Below the pieces are notes generated by a model. It made no database searches. It had not been told where the DNA came from and saw nothing but the letters and a program-made list of their open reading frames with translations. A DNA stretch of 64,000 nt, taken from Formosa agariphila KMM 3901 (GTDB taxonomy: Bacteria > Bacteroidota > Bacteroidia > Flavobacteriales > Flavobacteriaceae). The stretch's first letter is position 1, and the number at the start of each line of letters is the position of its first letter. Below are positions 17,115 to 26,316 of this stretch, piece after piece. Where the stretch lies: assembly GCF_000723205.1 (NCBI RefSeq), contig NZ_HG315671.1, positions 1,709,351-1,773,350 on the forward strand, given 5' to 3'. A program made the translations under genes and the position numbers.

Positions 17115-18053
17115 GTGAAGTTTCCTAATCCATATACATTAAAACAAATTGCAACCATTATTGGTTGTGAATTTGTTGGACATGATGAATTCCCTGTGCT
17201 TGGTATGAATGAAATTCATGTTGTAGAAGCAGGCGATATTGTATTTGTAGATCATCCGAAGTATTATAACAAGGCATTACAATCGGCAGCAACAATTGTT
17301 TTAATTAACAAAGAAGTTGAGTGTCCAGAAGGTAAGGCTTTATTAATTTCTGATGATCCTTTTAGAGACTTCAATAAATTGACTGAGTTTTTTAAACCAT
17401 TCCAAAGCGCAAACCAAAGTGTTTCAGATTCAGTTCAAGTTGGTGAAGGCACTATAATTCAGCCTAACTGTTTTATTGGTCATAATGTAACTATTGGAAA
17501 AAATAGTATCATTCATTCAAACGTAAGTATTTATGACGATGCTGTTATTGGAGATAATGTTATTGTACACGCTGGAACTATTTTAGGAGCATCTGCTTTT
17601 TACTATAAAAATAGACCAGAAGGCTTCGATCAGTTAAAATCTGGTGGTCGCGTCGTTATTCAAGATAATGTGCATATTGGTGCGTTGTGTACAATAGACA
17701 AAGGTGTCACTGGAGATACAATAATTGGAGCAGGCTCTAAATTAGATAATCAAATTCAGGTTGGACACGATACTGTAATTGGTAAAAAGTGTTTAATAGC
17801 ATCTCAAGTTGGAATTGCAGGTTGTGTAGTTATTGAAGATGAAGTAACTATTTGGGGACAAGTAGGTACAGCTAGTGGGATAAGAATAGGTGCCAAAGCT
17901 GTAATTATGGGACAAACTGGAGTTACAAAATCTGTAGAAGGTGGGAAAACTTATTTTGGTACACCTGTAGAAGAGTCTAGAAATAAACTCAAGGAATTTG
18001 CTATGTTAAGACAACTTCCTAAGATTATTGAAAAGTTAAAAGAGAATCAATAA
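17115..18053 (+). CDS. Second LpxD-like N-acyltransferase paralogue
   Basis: The 312-residue protein uses a GTG start, 5 bases after the efp stop. It repeats the LpxD plan: N-terminal uridine-binding-like domain ([21 protein letters not shown], with [13 protein letters not shown]), beta-helix hexapeptides, a His motif [12 protein letters not shown] in place of the LpxD NQIQIAHN, and a C-terminal helix ([14 protein letters not shown]). It is clearly homologous to the product of 13318-14331 but diverged. It may acylate a different sugar nucleotide or use a different chain length; the family label alone cannot tell. Confidence 0.85.
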   Translation: MKFPNPYTLKQIATIIGCEFVGHDEFPVLGMNEIHVVEAGDIVFVDHPKYYNKALQSAATIVLINKEVECPEGKALLISDDPFRDFNKLTEFFKPFQSANQSVSDSVQVGEGTIIQPNCFIGHNVTIGKNSIIHSNVSIYDDAVIGDNVIVHAGTILGASAFYYKNRPEGFDQLKSGGRVVIQDNVHIGALCTIDKGVTGDTIIGAGSKLDNQIQVGHDTVIGKKCLIASQVGIAGCVVIEDEVTIWGQVGTASGIRIGAKAVIMGQTGVTKSVEGGKTYFGTPVEESRNKLKEFAMLRQLPKIIEKLKENQ

Positions 18054-18126
18054 TTATTCAATAAATTGTCATTATTTAGCACTTTAAATAAAGTCTAAAA
18101 AAATCTTTAAATATAATTGTTAAAAC

Positions 18127-18140
18127 TTTACATTTGTAAA
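18127..18140 (+). promoter_or_regulatory. sucD promoter -7 box inside a TTTACATTTGTAAA palindrome
   Basis: TACATTTG (18129-18136) matches TAnnTTTG. It is centred in a 14-base near-palindrome identical to the reverse complement of 2756-2769 upstream of the carboxypeptidase gene. It lies about 30 bases before the sucD ATG. Confidence 0.55.
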
Positions 18141-18167
18141 GCTTTTAATAAAATAAAACAAACAAAA

Positions 18168-19049
18168 ATGAGCGTTTTAGTAAATAAAAATTCGAAAATA
18201 ATTGTTCAAGGGTTTACAGGAAGTGAAGGTACTTTTCACGCCGAGCAAATGATTGAATACGGAACTAATGTTGTAGGAGGAGTAACTCCAGGTAAAGGTG
18301 GTCAAACACATTTAGACAGACCTGTTTTTAACACAGTAAAAGATGCTGTAGAAAAAGCTGGTGCAGATACTACAATTATTTTTGTGCCGCCAGCATTTGC
18401 TGCCGATGCTATTATGGAAGCTGCAGATGCAGGTATTAAAGTAATTATTACAATTACAGAAGGAATTCCTGTTGCAGATATGATTAAAGCCGCGGATTAT
18501 ATTAAAGGTAAAGATTGTCGTTTAATTGGACCAAACTGTCCAGGTGTAATTACTCCTGGTGAAGCTAAAGTTGGTATTATGCCAGGTTTTGTATTCAAAA
18601 AAGGTCATGTTGGTATTGTATCTAAATCAGGTACTTTAACTTACGAAGCTGCAGACCAAGTTGTAAAACAAGGTTTAGGTATCACGACTGCTATTGGTAT
18701 TGGTGGAGATCCAATTATTGGGACAACGACTAAAGAAGCTGTAGAACTTTTAATTAACGACCCAGAAACTGAAGCTGTTGTTATGATTGGTGAAATTGGA
18801 GGTCAATTAGAAGCAGATGCTGCAAACTGGTATAAAGCTAGTGGAAGTAAAAAACCAGTAGTTGGTTTTATCGCTGGTGAAACTGCTCCTGCTGGTCGTA
18901 CTATGGGACACGCTGGTGCAATTGTAGGAGGTAGTGATGATACAGCTCAAGCTAAAAAAGCTATTATGGCTGCTTGTGGAATTCACGTTGTAGATTCTCC
19001 TGCTGAAATTGGTAAAAAAGTTGCTGAAGTTTTAGCACAATTAGCATAA
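18168..19049 (+). CDS. sucD: Succinyl-CoA synthetase alpha subunit (ADP-forming)
   Basis: The alpha subunit forms the phosphohistidine intermediate of the TCA-cycle step between succinyl-CoA and succinate. I place the start at the ATG at 18168 ([20 protein letters not shown]), giving 293 residues, the normal family length; the frame is open to a TTG at 18117, but that would lie upstream of the -7 box. Visible motifs are the CoA-binding [37 protein letters not shown], and the catalytic His in [10 protein letters not shown]. The beta subunit gene sucC is not adjacent, as usual in Bacteroidota. Confidence 0.96.
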   Translation: MSVLVNKNSKIIVQGFTGSEGTFHAEQMIEYGTNVVGGVTPGKGGQTHLDRPVFNTVKDAVEKAGADTTIIFVPPAFAADAIMEAADAGIKVIITITEGIPVADMIKAADYIKGKDCRLIGPNCPGVITPGEAKVGIMPGFVFKKGHVGIVSKSGTLTYEAADQVVKQGLGITTAIGIGGDPIIGTTTKEAVELLINDPETEAVVMIGEIGGQLEADAANWYKASGSKKPVVGFIAGETAPAGRTMGHAGAIVGGSDDTAQAKKAIMAACGIHVVDSPAEIGKKVAEVLAQLA

Positions 19050-19106
19050 TATAAAACATGTTTAGCTAATTTATTGGCTAGATATAATATATAATACATC
19101 TTTTAA

Positions 19107-19142
19107 AATCCGTTAACTCGATACTGTTAACGGATTTTTTTA
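19107..19142 (+). terminator. Intrinsic terminator after sucD
   Basis: An 11-bp stem AATCCGTTAAC/GTTAACGGATT at 19107-19135 with a 7-base loop is followed by T6. Confidence 0.85.
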
Positions 19143-19175
19143 TGGATATAATTTAATTTATAACAGAAACGCTAG

Positions 19176-19207
19176 AAAACCTCACAAATATTTGTGAGGT
19201 TTTTTTA
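19176..19207 (+). terminator. Second, stacked intrinsic terminator
   Basis: A perfect 28-base palindrome (AAAACCTCACAAAT and its complement, 19176-19203) is followed by further T. It lies 40 bases after the first terminator and before the fabG promoter. Confidence 0.8.
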
Positions 19208-19228
19208 TACTGTCAGATTTTGAATTAC

Positions 19229-19236
19229 TATCTTTG
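19229..19236 (+). promoter_or_regulatory. -7 box of fabG
   Basis: TATCTTTG matches TAnnTTTG, 26 bases before the fabG ATG at 19263. Confidence 0.5.
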
Positions 19237-19262
19237 AGGTATTAATTTTTATCTAATTACAC

Positions 19263-20009
19263 ATGAAATTATTACAAGGAAAAACAGCAATTATTACAGG
19301 TGCAAGCCGCGGAATAGGTAAAGGAATTGCTCAAGTTTTTGCACAACATGGTGCAAATGTCGCATTCACTTATAGTTCTTCTGTAGAAGCTGCAAATGCT
19401 TTAGAAGCCGAATTAAATGGTTTAGGAATAAAAGCTAAAGGATACCAAAGTAATGCTGCTGATTTTAATGAAGCTCAAGCTTTAGCAGAAGAAGTTGTAA
19501 AAGAATTTGGAAGTATAGATATATTAATAAATAACGCAGGAATTACAAAAGACAACTTGTTAATGCGTATTAGCGAAGCAGATTTCGATCAAGTTATTGA
19601 AGTTAACTTGAAATCGGTTTTTAATATGACGAAAGCTGTACAACGTACTATGCTTAAACAACGTAAAGGGTCTATTATTAACATGAGTTCTGTAGTTGGT
19701 GTAAAAGGTAATGCTGGTCAGACTAACTATGCGGCGTCTAAAGCTGGAATTATCGGATTTTCAAAGTCTGTTGCTTTAGAATTAGGATCTAGAAATATTA
19801 GAAGTAATGTTGTGGCTCCAGGATTTATAGAAACAGAAATGACAGCAAAACTAGATGAAGCTACTGTTAAAGGTTGGAGAGAAGGTATTCCTTTAAAACG
19901 TGGTGGTACTCCAGACGATGTTGCTAATGTTTGTGTGTTTTTAGCAAGTGATTTAAGTGCGTATGTTACAGGACAAACGCTTAATGTAGATGGTGGAATG
20001 TTAACATAA
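19263..20009 (+). CDS. fabG: 3-oxoacyl-ACP reductase
   Basis: FabG reduces 3-ketoacyl-ACP with NADPH in fatty-acid elongation. The 248-residue SDR protein has the NADP loop TGASRGIGKG (about 12-21), NNAG (about 88), and the catalytic Ser-Tyr-Lys set in NMSSVVGVKGNAGQTNYAASKAG. The C-terminal SAYVTGQTLNVDGGM ending is diagnostic for FabG. It is followed after 3 bases by a membrane von Willebrand-type gene and then a prohibitin-like gene, probably one transcript. Compare the weaker, truncated-looking paralogue at 43254. Confidence 0.94.
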   Translation: MKLLQGKTAIITGASRGIGKGIAQVFAQHGANVAFTYSSSVEAANALEAELNGLGIKAKGYQSNAADFNEAQALAEEVVKEFGSIDILINNAGITKDNLLMRISEADFDQVIEVNLKSVFNMTKAVQRTMLKQRKGSIINMSSVVGVKGNAGQTNYAASKAGIIGFSKSVALELGSRNIRSNVVAPGFIETEMTAKLDEATVKGWREGIPLKRGGTPDDVANVCVFLASDLSAYVTGQTLNVDGGMLT

Positions 20010-20012
20010 TAT

Positions 20013-22040
20013 ATGTCTATAGAAACAGTATTATATATAATTCTTGCTGGAATTGTAGCCCTTTTATTAGCTTTATTTCAGTATAAATATAAAGTGAAAA
20101 GCATGTCTAAACAGTACATGCTTTTCGCTTTTTTACGGTTTATTACCATTTTTTCTGTGCTCTTACTTTTAATCAATCCTAAGTTAGATCAACTTCAGTT
20201 AACTACAGAAAAACCAAAGCTATTAGTTGTTGTAGATAATTCTAATTCTATTACACAACTTAAACAAGATGCTAATGCTAAAGAAGTTGTTGAAAACATA
20301 CGCTCACATTCAAATTTAAACAACAAATTTAATATTGAATATTTCACATTAGGTAAAACACTCAGCACTAGCGACACCTTAACTTTTCAAGACAAACAAA
20401 CAGATATTGCATCGGCTTTAGATGCACTTCAGGATATTTATAAAGACGATGTCGCTCCAACCATTTTAATAAGTGATGGAAACCAAACATTTGGTAGTGA
20501 TTATGAGTTTACAAATTATAGCAATCCCGTATATCCTATAATTTTGGGTGATACAACCCATTATGTCGACTTAAGCATTAGGCAGCTTAACGTAAATAAA
20601 TACGCGTATTTAAAGAATAAATTCCCAGTTGAAACGATTCTTGTCTACAACGGGAAAGAGGCTGTAAATACTGTTTTTACAGTAACTAGTGGTGAGCAAA
20701 CGGTGTATTCTAAAAATATATCTTTCAGTGAAACTCAGAACTCAGAAGTATTAAACTTTACACTACCAGCAAATCATGTTGGCACATCAACATATAAAGC
20801 CCATTTAAAACCATTAGACACTGAAAAAAACACAGTTAATAATATAAAAAACTTTGCTGTTGAAGTTATAGACGAGCAAATGAATATTGCTGTAATTTCT
20901 ACTTTTTATCATCCCGATTTAGGTATGCTTAAGAAAAGTATTGAAAGTAATGAACAACGTTCAGTTACTATTTTAAAGCCTAATGAAATAAAATCTAAAT
21001 TGAATGATTTTAATTTAGTGATTCTATACCAACCTAATAATCAGTTTAAATTTATTTTCGATGCAATTAAGGCAGAGAATAAAAATGCTTTTATTATTTC
21101 AGGAACACATACAGATTGGTTCTTCTTAAATAATCAGTCTAATGTGTATGAACATGATATTACAGCGCAGTCTGAAGTTTATCAAGGTGTCTTTAATACT
21201 AATTATTCCATGTTTATTGTAGACGATTTAAACTTCGATATGTTTCCTCCATTAAATTCTAGCTTTGGAGATTTAACCTTTTTTGGTCCTTACGAGACTT
21301 TACTTTATAAAAAATATGGAAACTTAACCACCGAACAACCGTTATTAGCCACTTTTGAAATTAATGGTAGGCGAGAGGCGCTGTTGTTAGGCGAGAACAT
21401 ATGGCAATGGCGAGCGCAAAGTTTTTTAAACGAAAAGTCGTTTCATATGTTCGATAATTTTGTAGGAAAGTTAATTCAGTATTTAGCGTCTACTAAACGA
21501 AAAACACGTTTGATTCTCGATTTCGAATCGTTTTACGAAGGTGTAAATAATGTGATCATCAAAGCGCAGTTTTTTAATAAGAACTACGAATTTGACGGAC
21601 GAGAAACACTTCAAATAAAAGTAAAAAATAAAGAAACAGACGAGGAGACGGAATTGCCTTTCGTGCTTAAAAACAACAATTATCAAGTAGATTTAAGTCA
21701 TTTATCAGCATCTAATTACGACTTTACCGTAAGCGCAATTAACGAAAAGATTTCAAAATCTGGAAGCTTTACAGTTTTAGAATATAATGTAGAGCAACAG
21801 TTTTTAAACGCCAATGTTTCTAAGTTAAATGTATTAGCAAATAAAACAAGCGGAACGTCTTATTTTATAGATAGTTACGATTCAGTTTTTAATGAATTAA
21901 TTTCTAGTAAAAAATATACTAGCATTCAAAAAAGTACAAAGACCACTCAAGGTTTAATTGATTGGAAATATGTGCTAGGAATCATAGTTTTCTGCTTATC
22001 TTTAGAGTGGTTTTTAAGAAAATATAACGGATTAACTTAA
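20013..22040 (+). CDS. Large membrane-anchored protein with von Willebrand factor A-like region
   Basis: The 675-residue protein has two N-terminal membrane helices (about 5-23 and 35-57), a long extracytoplasmic region, and a final membrane helix (about 651-668, YVLGIIVFCLSLEWFLRK). Residues 70-170 resemble a vWA fold, with a MIDAS-like DNSNS (about 75-79) and ISDGNQTFGS (about 154). The C-terminal glutamine-amidotransferase-like and beta-sandwich parts are typical of Bacteroidota BatA/BatB-associated proteins. The function is unknown; a role in envelope assembly or stress is the common guess. It is sandwiched between fabG and the SPFH protein gene. Confidence 0.75.
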   Translation: MSIETVLYIILAGIVALLLALFQYKYKVKSMSKQYMLFAFLRFITIFSVLLLLINPKLDQLQLTTEKPKLLVVVDNSNSITQLKQDANAKEVVENIRSHSNLNNKFNIEYFTLGKTLSTSDTLTFQDKQTDIASALDALQDIYKDDVAPTILISDGNQTFGSDYEFTNYSNPVYPIILGDTTHYVDLSIRQLNVNKYAYLKNKFPVETILVYNGKEAVNTVFTVTSGEQTVYSKNISFSETQNSEVLNFTLPANHVGTSTYKAHLKPLDTEKNTVNNIKNFAVEVIDEQMNIAVISTFYHPDLGMLKKSIESNEQRSVTILKPNEIKSKLNDFNLVILYQPNNQFKFIFDAIKAENKNAFIISGTHTDWFFLNNQSNVYEHDITAQSEVYQGVFNTNYSMFIVDDLNFDMFPPLNSSFGDLTFFGPYETLLYKKYGNLTTEQPLLATFEINGRREALLLGENIWQWRAQSFLNEKSFHMFDNFVGKLIQYLASTKRKTRLILDFESFYEGVNNVIIKAQFFNKNYEFDGRETLQIKVKNKETDEETELPFVLKNNNYQVDLSHLSASNYDFTVSAINEKISKSGSFTVLEYNVEQQFLNANVSKLNVLANKTSGTSYFIDSYDSVFNELISSKKYTSIQKSTKTTQGLIDWKYVLGIIVFCLSLEWFLRKYNGLT

Positions 22041-22050
22041 TAAAAATATA

Positions 22051-22866
22051 ATGGATAAATTACCTAAAATTGCATTGCCTATTCTTGTTGCTATCGTAGC
22101 AGTAATCATATTAATTTCAAAATCGGCTATCACCATAAACTCAGGGGAAGCTGGAGTATTATATAGAACATTTGATGACGGAGTTGTTACAGATGAACCA
22201 CCTTTAGGTGAAGGGTTTCATGTTGTTGCGCCTTGGAACAGAGTTTTTATTTACGAAGTGAGACAACAAGAAATTTACGAAAAAATGAATGTGTTATCTT
22301 CTAATGGATTAGATATTAAATTAGAAGCTTCAGCGTGGTTTCAACCACAATTCGAAAATTTAGGAAAACTTCACCAAGAAAAAAGTGAAATGTATAAAGA
22401 ACGTATTTTACTTCCTGCCATTCGTTCGGCAGCAAGAAGTGTAGTGGGACGTTATACACCAGAACAATTATATTCTAGTAAGCGTGATGCAATTCAGCAA
22501 GAAATTTTTGATGAAACAAAAAGTATTGTAGCTGATCAATACATTCAATTAAATCAGATATTAGTTAGAGATGTAACATTACCTTCTACAATTAAAGATG
22601 CTATCGAGCGTAAATTAAAGCAAGAGCAAGAATCTTTAGAATATGAATTTAGATTAGTTACAGCTCAAAAAGAAGCTCAGAAACAAATTATTGAAGCACA
22701 AGGTAAAGCTGATGCAAACAGAATTTTAAGTGAGTCTTTAAATGATAAAATTTTACAAGATAAAGGAATTGAAGCTACAGTTAAATTATCTGAATCTCCA
22801 AATTCTAAAGTCATTGTAATTGGTTCAGGTGATAGCGGATTACCGATTATACTTGGAAATCAATAA
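22051..22866 (+). CDS. Prohibitin-family SPFH membrane protein
   Basis: One N-terminal membrane helix (about 7-25) is followed by the SPFH/band-7 domain (INSGEAGVLYRTFDDGV through LVRDVTLPSTI) and a coiled-coil tail rich in K, E and Q (AIERKLKQEQESLEYEFRLV). The 271-residue length and the pattern GEGFHVVAPWNRVFIYEVRQQ fit bacterial prohibitin homologues, which form ring or cage assemblies in the membrane and are linked to membrane protein quality control. It ends 10 residues after a PNSKVIVIG motif and lies just before the his leader. Confidence 0.9.
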   Translation: MDKLPKIALPILVAIVAVIILISKSAITINSGEAGVLYRTFDDGVVTDEPPLGEGFHVVAPWNRVFIYEVRQQEIYEKMNVLSSNGLDIKLEASAWFQPQFENLGKLHQEKSEMYKERILLPAIRSAARSVVGRYTPEQLYSSKRDAIQQEIFDETKSIVADQYIQLNQILVRDVTLPSTIKDAIERKLKQEQESLEYEFRLVTAQKEAQKQIIEAQGKADANRILSESLNDKILQDKGIEATVKLSESPNSKVIVIGSGDSGLPIILGNQ

Positions 22867-22892
22867 TTAATTAATATTTTTTAGTTTAAAAC

Positions 22893-22924
22893 TTGCATAA
22901 GTGTTTTAAATTTTTGAATATTTG
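22893..22924 (+). promoter_or_regulatory. Likely his operon promoter
   Basis: TTG at 22893-22895 and AATATTTG at 22917-22924 (one mismatch to TAnnTTTG) are separated by 21 bases, 20 bases before the leader peptide ATG. Confidence 0.45.
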
Positions 22925-22943
22925 TGTATAACAAAAAAAGAAC

Positions 22944-22991
22944 ATGAACTTTATTCAATTACATCATCATCATTTTCATACTTGTACTTAG
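22944..22991 (+). CDS. hisL: Histidine operon leader peptide
   Basis: A 15-codon ORF encodes MNFIQLHHHHFHTCT: five His in six codons (positions 7-10 and 12). It lies between a promoter-like sequence and a strong terminator hairpin, 122 bases before hisG. This is the layout of ribosome-mediated transcription attenuation: scarcity of charged tRNA-His stalls the ribosome on the CAT run and changes folding downstream so that the terminator does not form. No other role for so short an ORF is evident. Confidence 0.88.
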   Translation: MNFIQLHHHHFHTCT

Positions 22992-23013
22992 ACGAGCTGA
23001 AAGTGTATTGAAT
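22953..23013 (+). promoter_or_regulatory. Leader stem competing with the his terminator (candidate)
   Basis: ATTCAAT at 22953-22959, within the leader ORF just before the His codons, is complementary to ATTGAAT at 23007-23013. The stem would enclose the whole His run, so ribosome position decides whether it forms. It is the only clear long-range pairing I see, and the exact antiterminator partner of the terminator is not obvious by eye. Confidence 0.4.
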
Positions 23014-23036
23014 AATTTTCAAAATAATATATTTTT

Positions 23037-23070
23037 AAACCCCGTTTGAGTTAATCAGATGGGGTTTTTA
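23037..23070 (+). terminator. his attenuator terminator hairpin
   Basis: AAACCCCGTTTGA pairs with TCAGATGGGGTTT (with G-U pairs) around a 5-base loop GTTAA at 23037-23067, followed by TTTATTTTTC. It is placed between the leader peptide and hisG. Confidence 0.85.
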
Positions 23071-23113
23071 TTTTTCTCCATATGATGTTACTCAAACCAC
23101 ATTAATCAACAAA

Positions 23114-23971
23114 ATGAGTAAATTAAAAATTGCAGTCCAAAAATCAGGTCGACTTTACGACGAATCTATGCAAATCCTTAAAGACATAGGAATTTCTATA
23201 GATAATGGAAGAGATCAATTAAAAGCATCGGCTAAAAATTTCCCTTTAGAGGTGTTTTATTTACGTAACGGAGATATTCCTCAGTATTTAAAAGATGGTG
23301 TTGTAGATGCCGCTATTATTGGTGAGAATGTTTTAATTGAAAAAGGTGGAGACATCCAAATTGTACAAAAATTAGGATTTTCGTCTTGCAAGGTTTCTAT
23401 CGCTGTTCCAAAATCGGCTAAGTATGCTAGTATGCAAGATTTGGAAGGTAAACGTATCGCAACATCTTACCCAAATACGGTACAACAATTCTTAGATAAA
23501 AACAATGTAAATGCTCAGTTACATATTATTAATGGTTCTGTAGAAATTGCTCCTAATATTGGGTTAGCAGATGCCATTGTAGATATTGTTTCTAGTGGAA
23601 GTACCTTGTTTAAAAATGGATTAAAAGAAGTTGAAGTCTTATTAAAATCTGAAGCAGTTTTAGCCTCTTCACCATTAATTTCTGAAGCTAATTCAGACAT
23701 TCTAAACATCATAAAATTTAGAATAGAATCTGTTTTAAAAGGGCGTCGTTCTAAATATGTGTTATTAAACGCACCGAATGATAAATTAGACGAAATTATT
23801 GCCATTTTACCGGGTATGAAAAGCCCAACAGTATTACCTTTAGCACAAGAAGGATGGAGCTCTGTTCACACTGTAATCGACAAAAATAAATTTTGGGAAA
23901 TTATCGACGAACTTAAAGGACATGGCGCAGAAGGTATTCTAGTTTGTCCTATCGATAATATGGTTTTATAA
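23114..23971 (+). CDS. hisG: ATP phosphoribosyltransferase (long form)
   Basis: HisG condenses ATP and PRPP in the first step of histidine synthesis. The 285-residue length and a C-terminal ACT-like regulatory domain (about 210-285, KYVLLNAPNDKLDEIIAILPG) mark the long, histidine-inhibited form that does not need HisZ. Key catalytic-domain stretches are IAVQKSGRLYDES, AIIGENVLIE, and the PRPP loop region DIVSSGSTLFKNGL. It is the first structural gene of the his operon and follows the attenuator by 44 bases. Confidence 0.96.
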   Translation: MSKLKIAVQKSGRLYDESMQILKDIGISIDNGRDQLKASAKNFPLEVFYLRNGDIPQYLKDGVVDAAIIGENVLIEKGGDIQIVQKLGFSSCKVSIAVPKSAKYASMQDLEGKRIATSYPNTVQQFLDKNNVNAQLHIINGSVEIAPNIGLADAIVDIVSSGSTLFKNGLKEVEVLLKSEAVLASSPLISEANSDILNIIKFRIESVLKGRRSKYVLLNAPNDKLDEIIAILPGMKSPTVLPLAQEGWSSVHTVIDKNKFWEIIDELKGHGAEGILVCPIDNMVL

Positions 23972-23986
23972 TTAAAGAAACATACA

Positions 23987-25276
23987 ATGAAAATTATTGA
24001 AAATCCCAATAAAGCAGATTGGTCAGACATTTTACAACGTCCTACGCAAACTGTAAATGACATTGAAAATACGGTTACTCAGATTTTTGATGATGTTAAA
24101 CAGAATGGGGATAAAGCTATAGCAAAATACACTGAGCGTTTCGACGGCGTGACTTTAGATACTAATTTAGTGAGCTCGGATGAAATTGAATTTGCTAAAA
24201 GTCAAGTGTCAGCAGATTTAAAAGATGCGATAACGATAGCTTATAAAAACATTGAACGTTTTCATGCCGCTCAAAAAACTTCTAAAGTAGAAGTTGAAAC
24301 TATGGTGGGAGTGCACTGCTGGCAAGAAAAACGAGCAATAGAAAAAATTGGGTTATATATTCCAGGAGGAACAGCGCCTTTGTTTTCTACCGTTTTAATG
24401 TTAGCTATTCCTGCAAAAATTGCAGGTTGTAGAGAAATCGTTTTATGTTCGCCACCAAATGCTTCAGGTAAAATTGCAAACGAAATTTTATTTGCTGCCG
24501 ATTTATGTGGGGTTTCAAAAATTATTAAAGTAGGAGGGATTCAGGCCATTGCCGGCTTAACGTTTGGTACGGAAAACATACCTCAAGTCTATAAAATTTT
24601 CGGTCCAGGAAATCAGTTTGTAACGGTTGCTAAGCAATTGGCTACTAAATACGGTGTCGCTATCGATATGCCTGCAGGACCAAGCGAATTGTTAGTAGTT
24701 GCAGACGATAGTGCAAATCCGCCTTTTGTGGCTTCAGATTTATTAAGTCAAGCAGAACACGGGGCAGATAGTCAGGTGATTTTAGTATCTACTTCTAAAA
24801 CCATGATAGACGATGTATTAAAAGCCGTAGATGTCCAAATAGAACAATTACCACGACACGATATTGCGAAGAAAGCCATTGCGAATTCTAAGCTAATTTT
24901 AGTCGAAAACGACGAGATTGCTTTAGATTTAATAAATGAATATGCACCAGAACACTTTATTATTTGTTCTAAAAACGAAGACCTGTTTGTAAATGGAATT
25001 CGAAATGCAGGTTCCGTATTTATCGGGAATTATACACCTGAAAGTGCCGGAGATTACGCTTCGGGAACCAATCATACATTACCAACAAACGGTTTTTGTA
25101 AAGCATATTCTGGCGTTAATTTAGATAGTTTTTTAAAGAGTATCACATTTCAGAAAATAACAGATAAAGGTTTATTAGATTTAGGTCCGATTATTGAAAA
25201 AATGGCGGCTGCCGAAGGGTTAGAAGCACACAAAAATGCAGTGACTTTACGATTAAACGATTTAAATAAAAACTAA
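23987..25276 (+). CDS. hisD: Histidinol dehydrogenase
   Basis: HisD oxidises histidinol to histidine in two NAD-dependent steps using zinc. The 429 residues contain GLYIPGGTAPLFSTVLMLA (about 122-140), the GPGNQFV segment, MPAGPSELLVVAD, the zinc-site region SQAEHGADSQ (Gln and His ligands), and the C-terminal SAGDYASGTNHTLPTNG with active-site His residues. Length is standard. It overlaps hisC by one base (TAATG). Confidence 0.97.
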   Translation: MKIIENPNKADWSDILQRPTQTVNDIENTVTQIFDDVKQNGDKAIAKYTERFDGVTLDTNLVSSDEIEFAKSQVSADLKDAITIAYKNIERFHAAQKTSKVEVETMVGVHCWQEKRAIEKIGLYIPGGTAPLFSTVLMLAIPAKIAGCREIVLCSPPNASGKIANEILFAADLCGVSKIIKVGGIQAIAGLTFGTENIPQVYKIFGPGNQFVTVAKQLATKYGVAIDMPAGPSELLVVADDSANPPFVASDLLSQAEHGADSQVILVSTSKTMIDDVLKAVDVQIEQLPRHDIAKKAIANSKLILVENDEIALDLINEYAPEHFIICSKNEDLFVNGIRNAGSVFIGNYTPESAGDYASGTNHTLPTNGFCKAYSGVNLDSFLKSITFQKITDKGLLDLGPIIEKMAAAEGLEAHKNAVTLRLNDLNKN

Positions 25277-26316
25277 TGGCAACTGTACAAGATCTTTTAA
25301 GACCTTCCATAAAAGCACTAAAAGCATATTCTTCTGCTAGAGACGAGTTTCAAGAAGAAACCAGTAATATGGTGTTTATAGATGCAAACGAGAATCCGTT
25401 TAATAATGGTGTAAATCGTTATCCTGACCCGCAACAAAATGCGGTAAAGGACCTTTTATCTGAAATAAAAAACATTTCAAAATCTAATATTTTATTAGGT
25501 AACGGAAGTGACGAAGTGTTGGATTTATTAGTGCGAGCATTTTGCGAACCTAATAAAGATAACATCATTATTTTACCTCCAACTTACGGGATGTACGAGG
25601 TGTTGGCAAATTTAAACGCTGTAGAAACAAGAAAGGTTTTATTGTCTGAAGATTTTCAACCAGAAGGGGATCAGATTTTAAAAGTAGCCGATTCAAATAG
25701 TAAAATATTGTTTTTATGTTCGCCTAACAATCCGTCAGGAAACAGTTTTAAGGACCACGAAGTAGAAGCCTTATTAAAGAAATTTGAAGGTATAGTGGTT
25801 ATAGATGAAGCTTACATCGATTTTTCTAATCAAGACAGTTGGTTAGATCGCTTAAGTGAATTTCCAAACTTAGTCATTACCCAAACTTTATCTAAAGCGT
25901 ATGGTATGGCGGGAATAAGATTGGGACTGTGCTATGCTTCAGAAGAAATTATAAAAGTTTTAAATACAATTAAACCGCCGTATAATATTAATGTGTTAAC
26001 GCAAAATAAAGCGGTAGAATTGTTAAAACAAACCGATGTTATTAGTGATGAAATTGATTCTATTTTAATTGAGCGTAGTCGTTTAATTTCAGAATTAAAA
26101 TCTATTGCTTATGTCGAAAAAATATATCCGTCAGATACTAATTTCGTACTCGTAAAAGTAGACGACGCCACTAAACGCTATAATCAATTAATAAAAGAAG
26201 GTGTTGTAGTTCGTAACCGAACAACGCAACCGTTATGCGAAAATTGTTTACGTTTAACCGTTGGAACACCATCAGAAAATAAAACGCTAATCACCGCACT
26301 TACCAAGTTACAATGA
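25276..26316 (+). CDS. hisC: Histidinol-phosphate aminotransferase
   Basis: HisC is the PLP-dependent fold-type I aminotransferase that makes histidinol phosphate from imidazole acetol phosphate. The 346 residues have [17 protein letters not shown] near the N-terminus (substrate entry), [13 protein letters not shown] for PLP phosphate binding, [19 protein letters not shown], and the PLP lysine in [18 protein letters not shown]-terminal Arg (CLRLTVGT) binds the substrate phosphate or carboxylate. It overlaps hisB by four bases (ATGA). Confidence 0.96.
   Translation: MATVQDLLRPSIKALKAYSSARDEFQEETSNMVFIDANENPFNNGVNRYPDPQQNAVKDLLSEIKNISKSNILLGNGSDEVLDLLVRAFCEPNKDNIIILPPTYGMYEVLANLNAVETRKVLLSEDFQPEGDQILKVADSNSKILFLCSPNNPSGNSFKDHEVEALLKKFEGIVVIDEAYIDFSNQDSWLDRLSEFPNLVITQTLSKAYGMAGIRLGLCYASEEIIKVLNTIKPPYNINVLTQNKAVELLKQTDVISDEIDSILIERSRLISELKSIAYVEKIYPSDTNFVLVKVDDATKRYNQLIKEGVVVRNRTTQPLCENCLRLTVGTPSENKTLITALTKLQ

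Noticed and set aside
18117-18167. Upstream TTG start for sucD
   Set aside because: It lies upstream of the -7 box at 18129-18136 and would add residues absent from the normal-length family.
22944-22991. Short His-rich ORF as a metal-binding peptide
   Set aside because: Its position between promoter and attenuator hairpin directly before hisG explains the His codons better.
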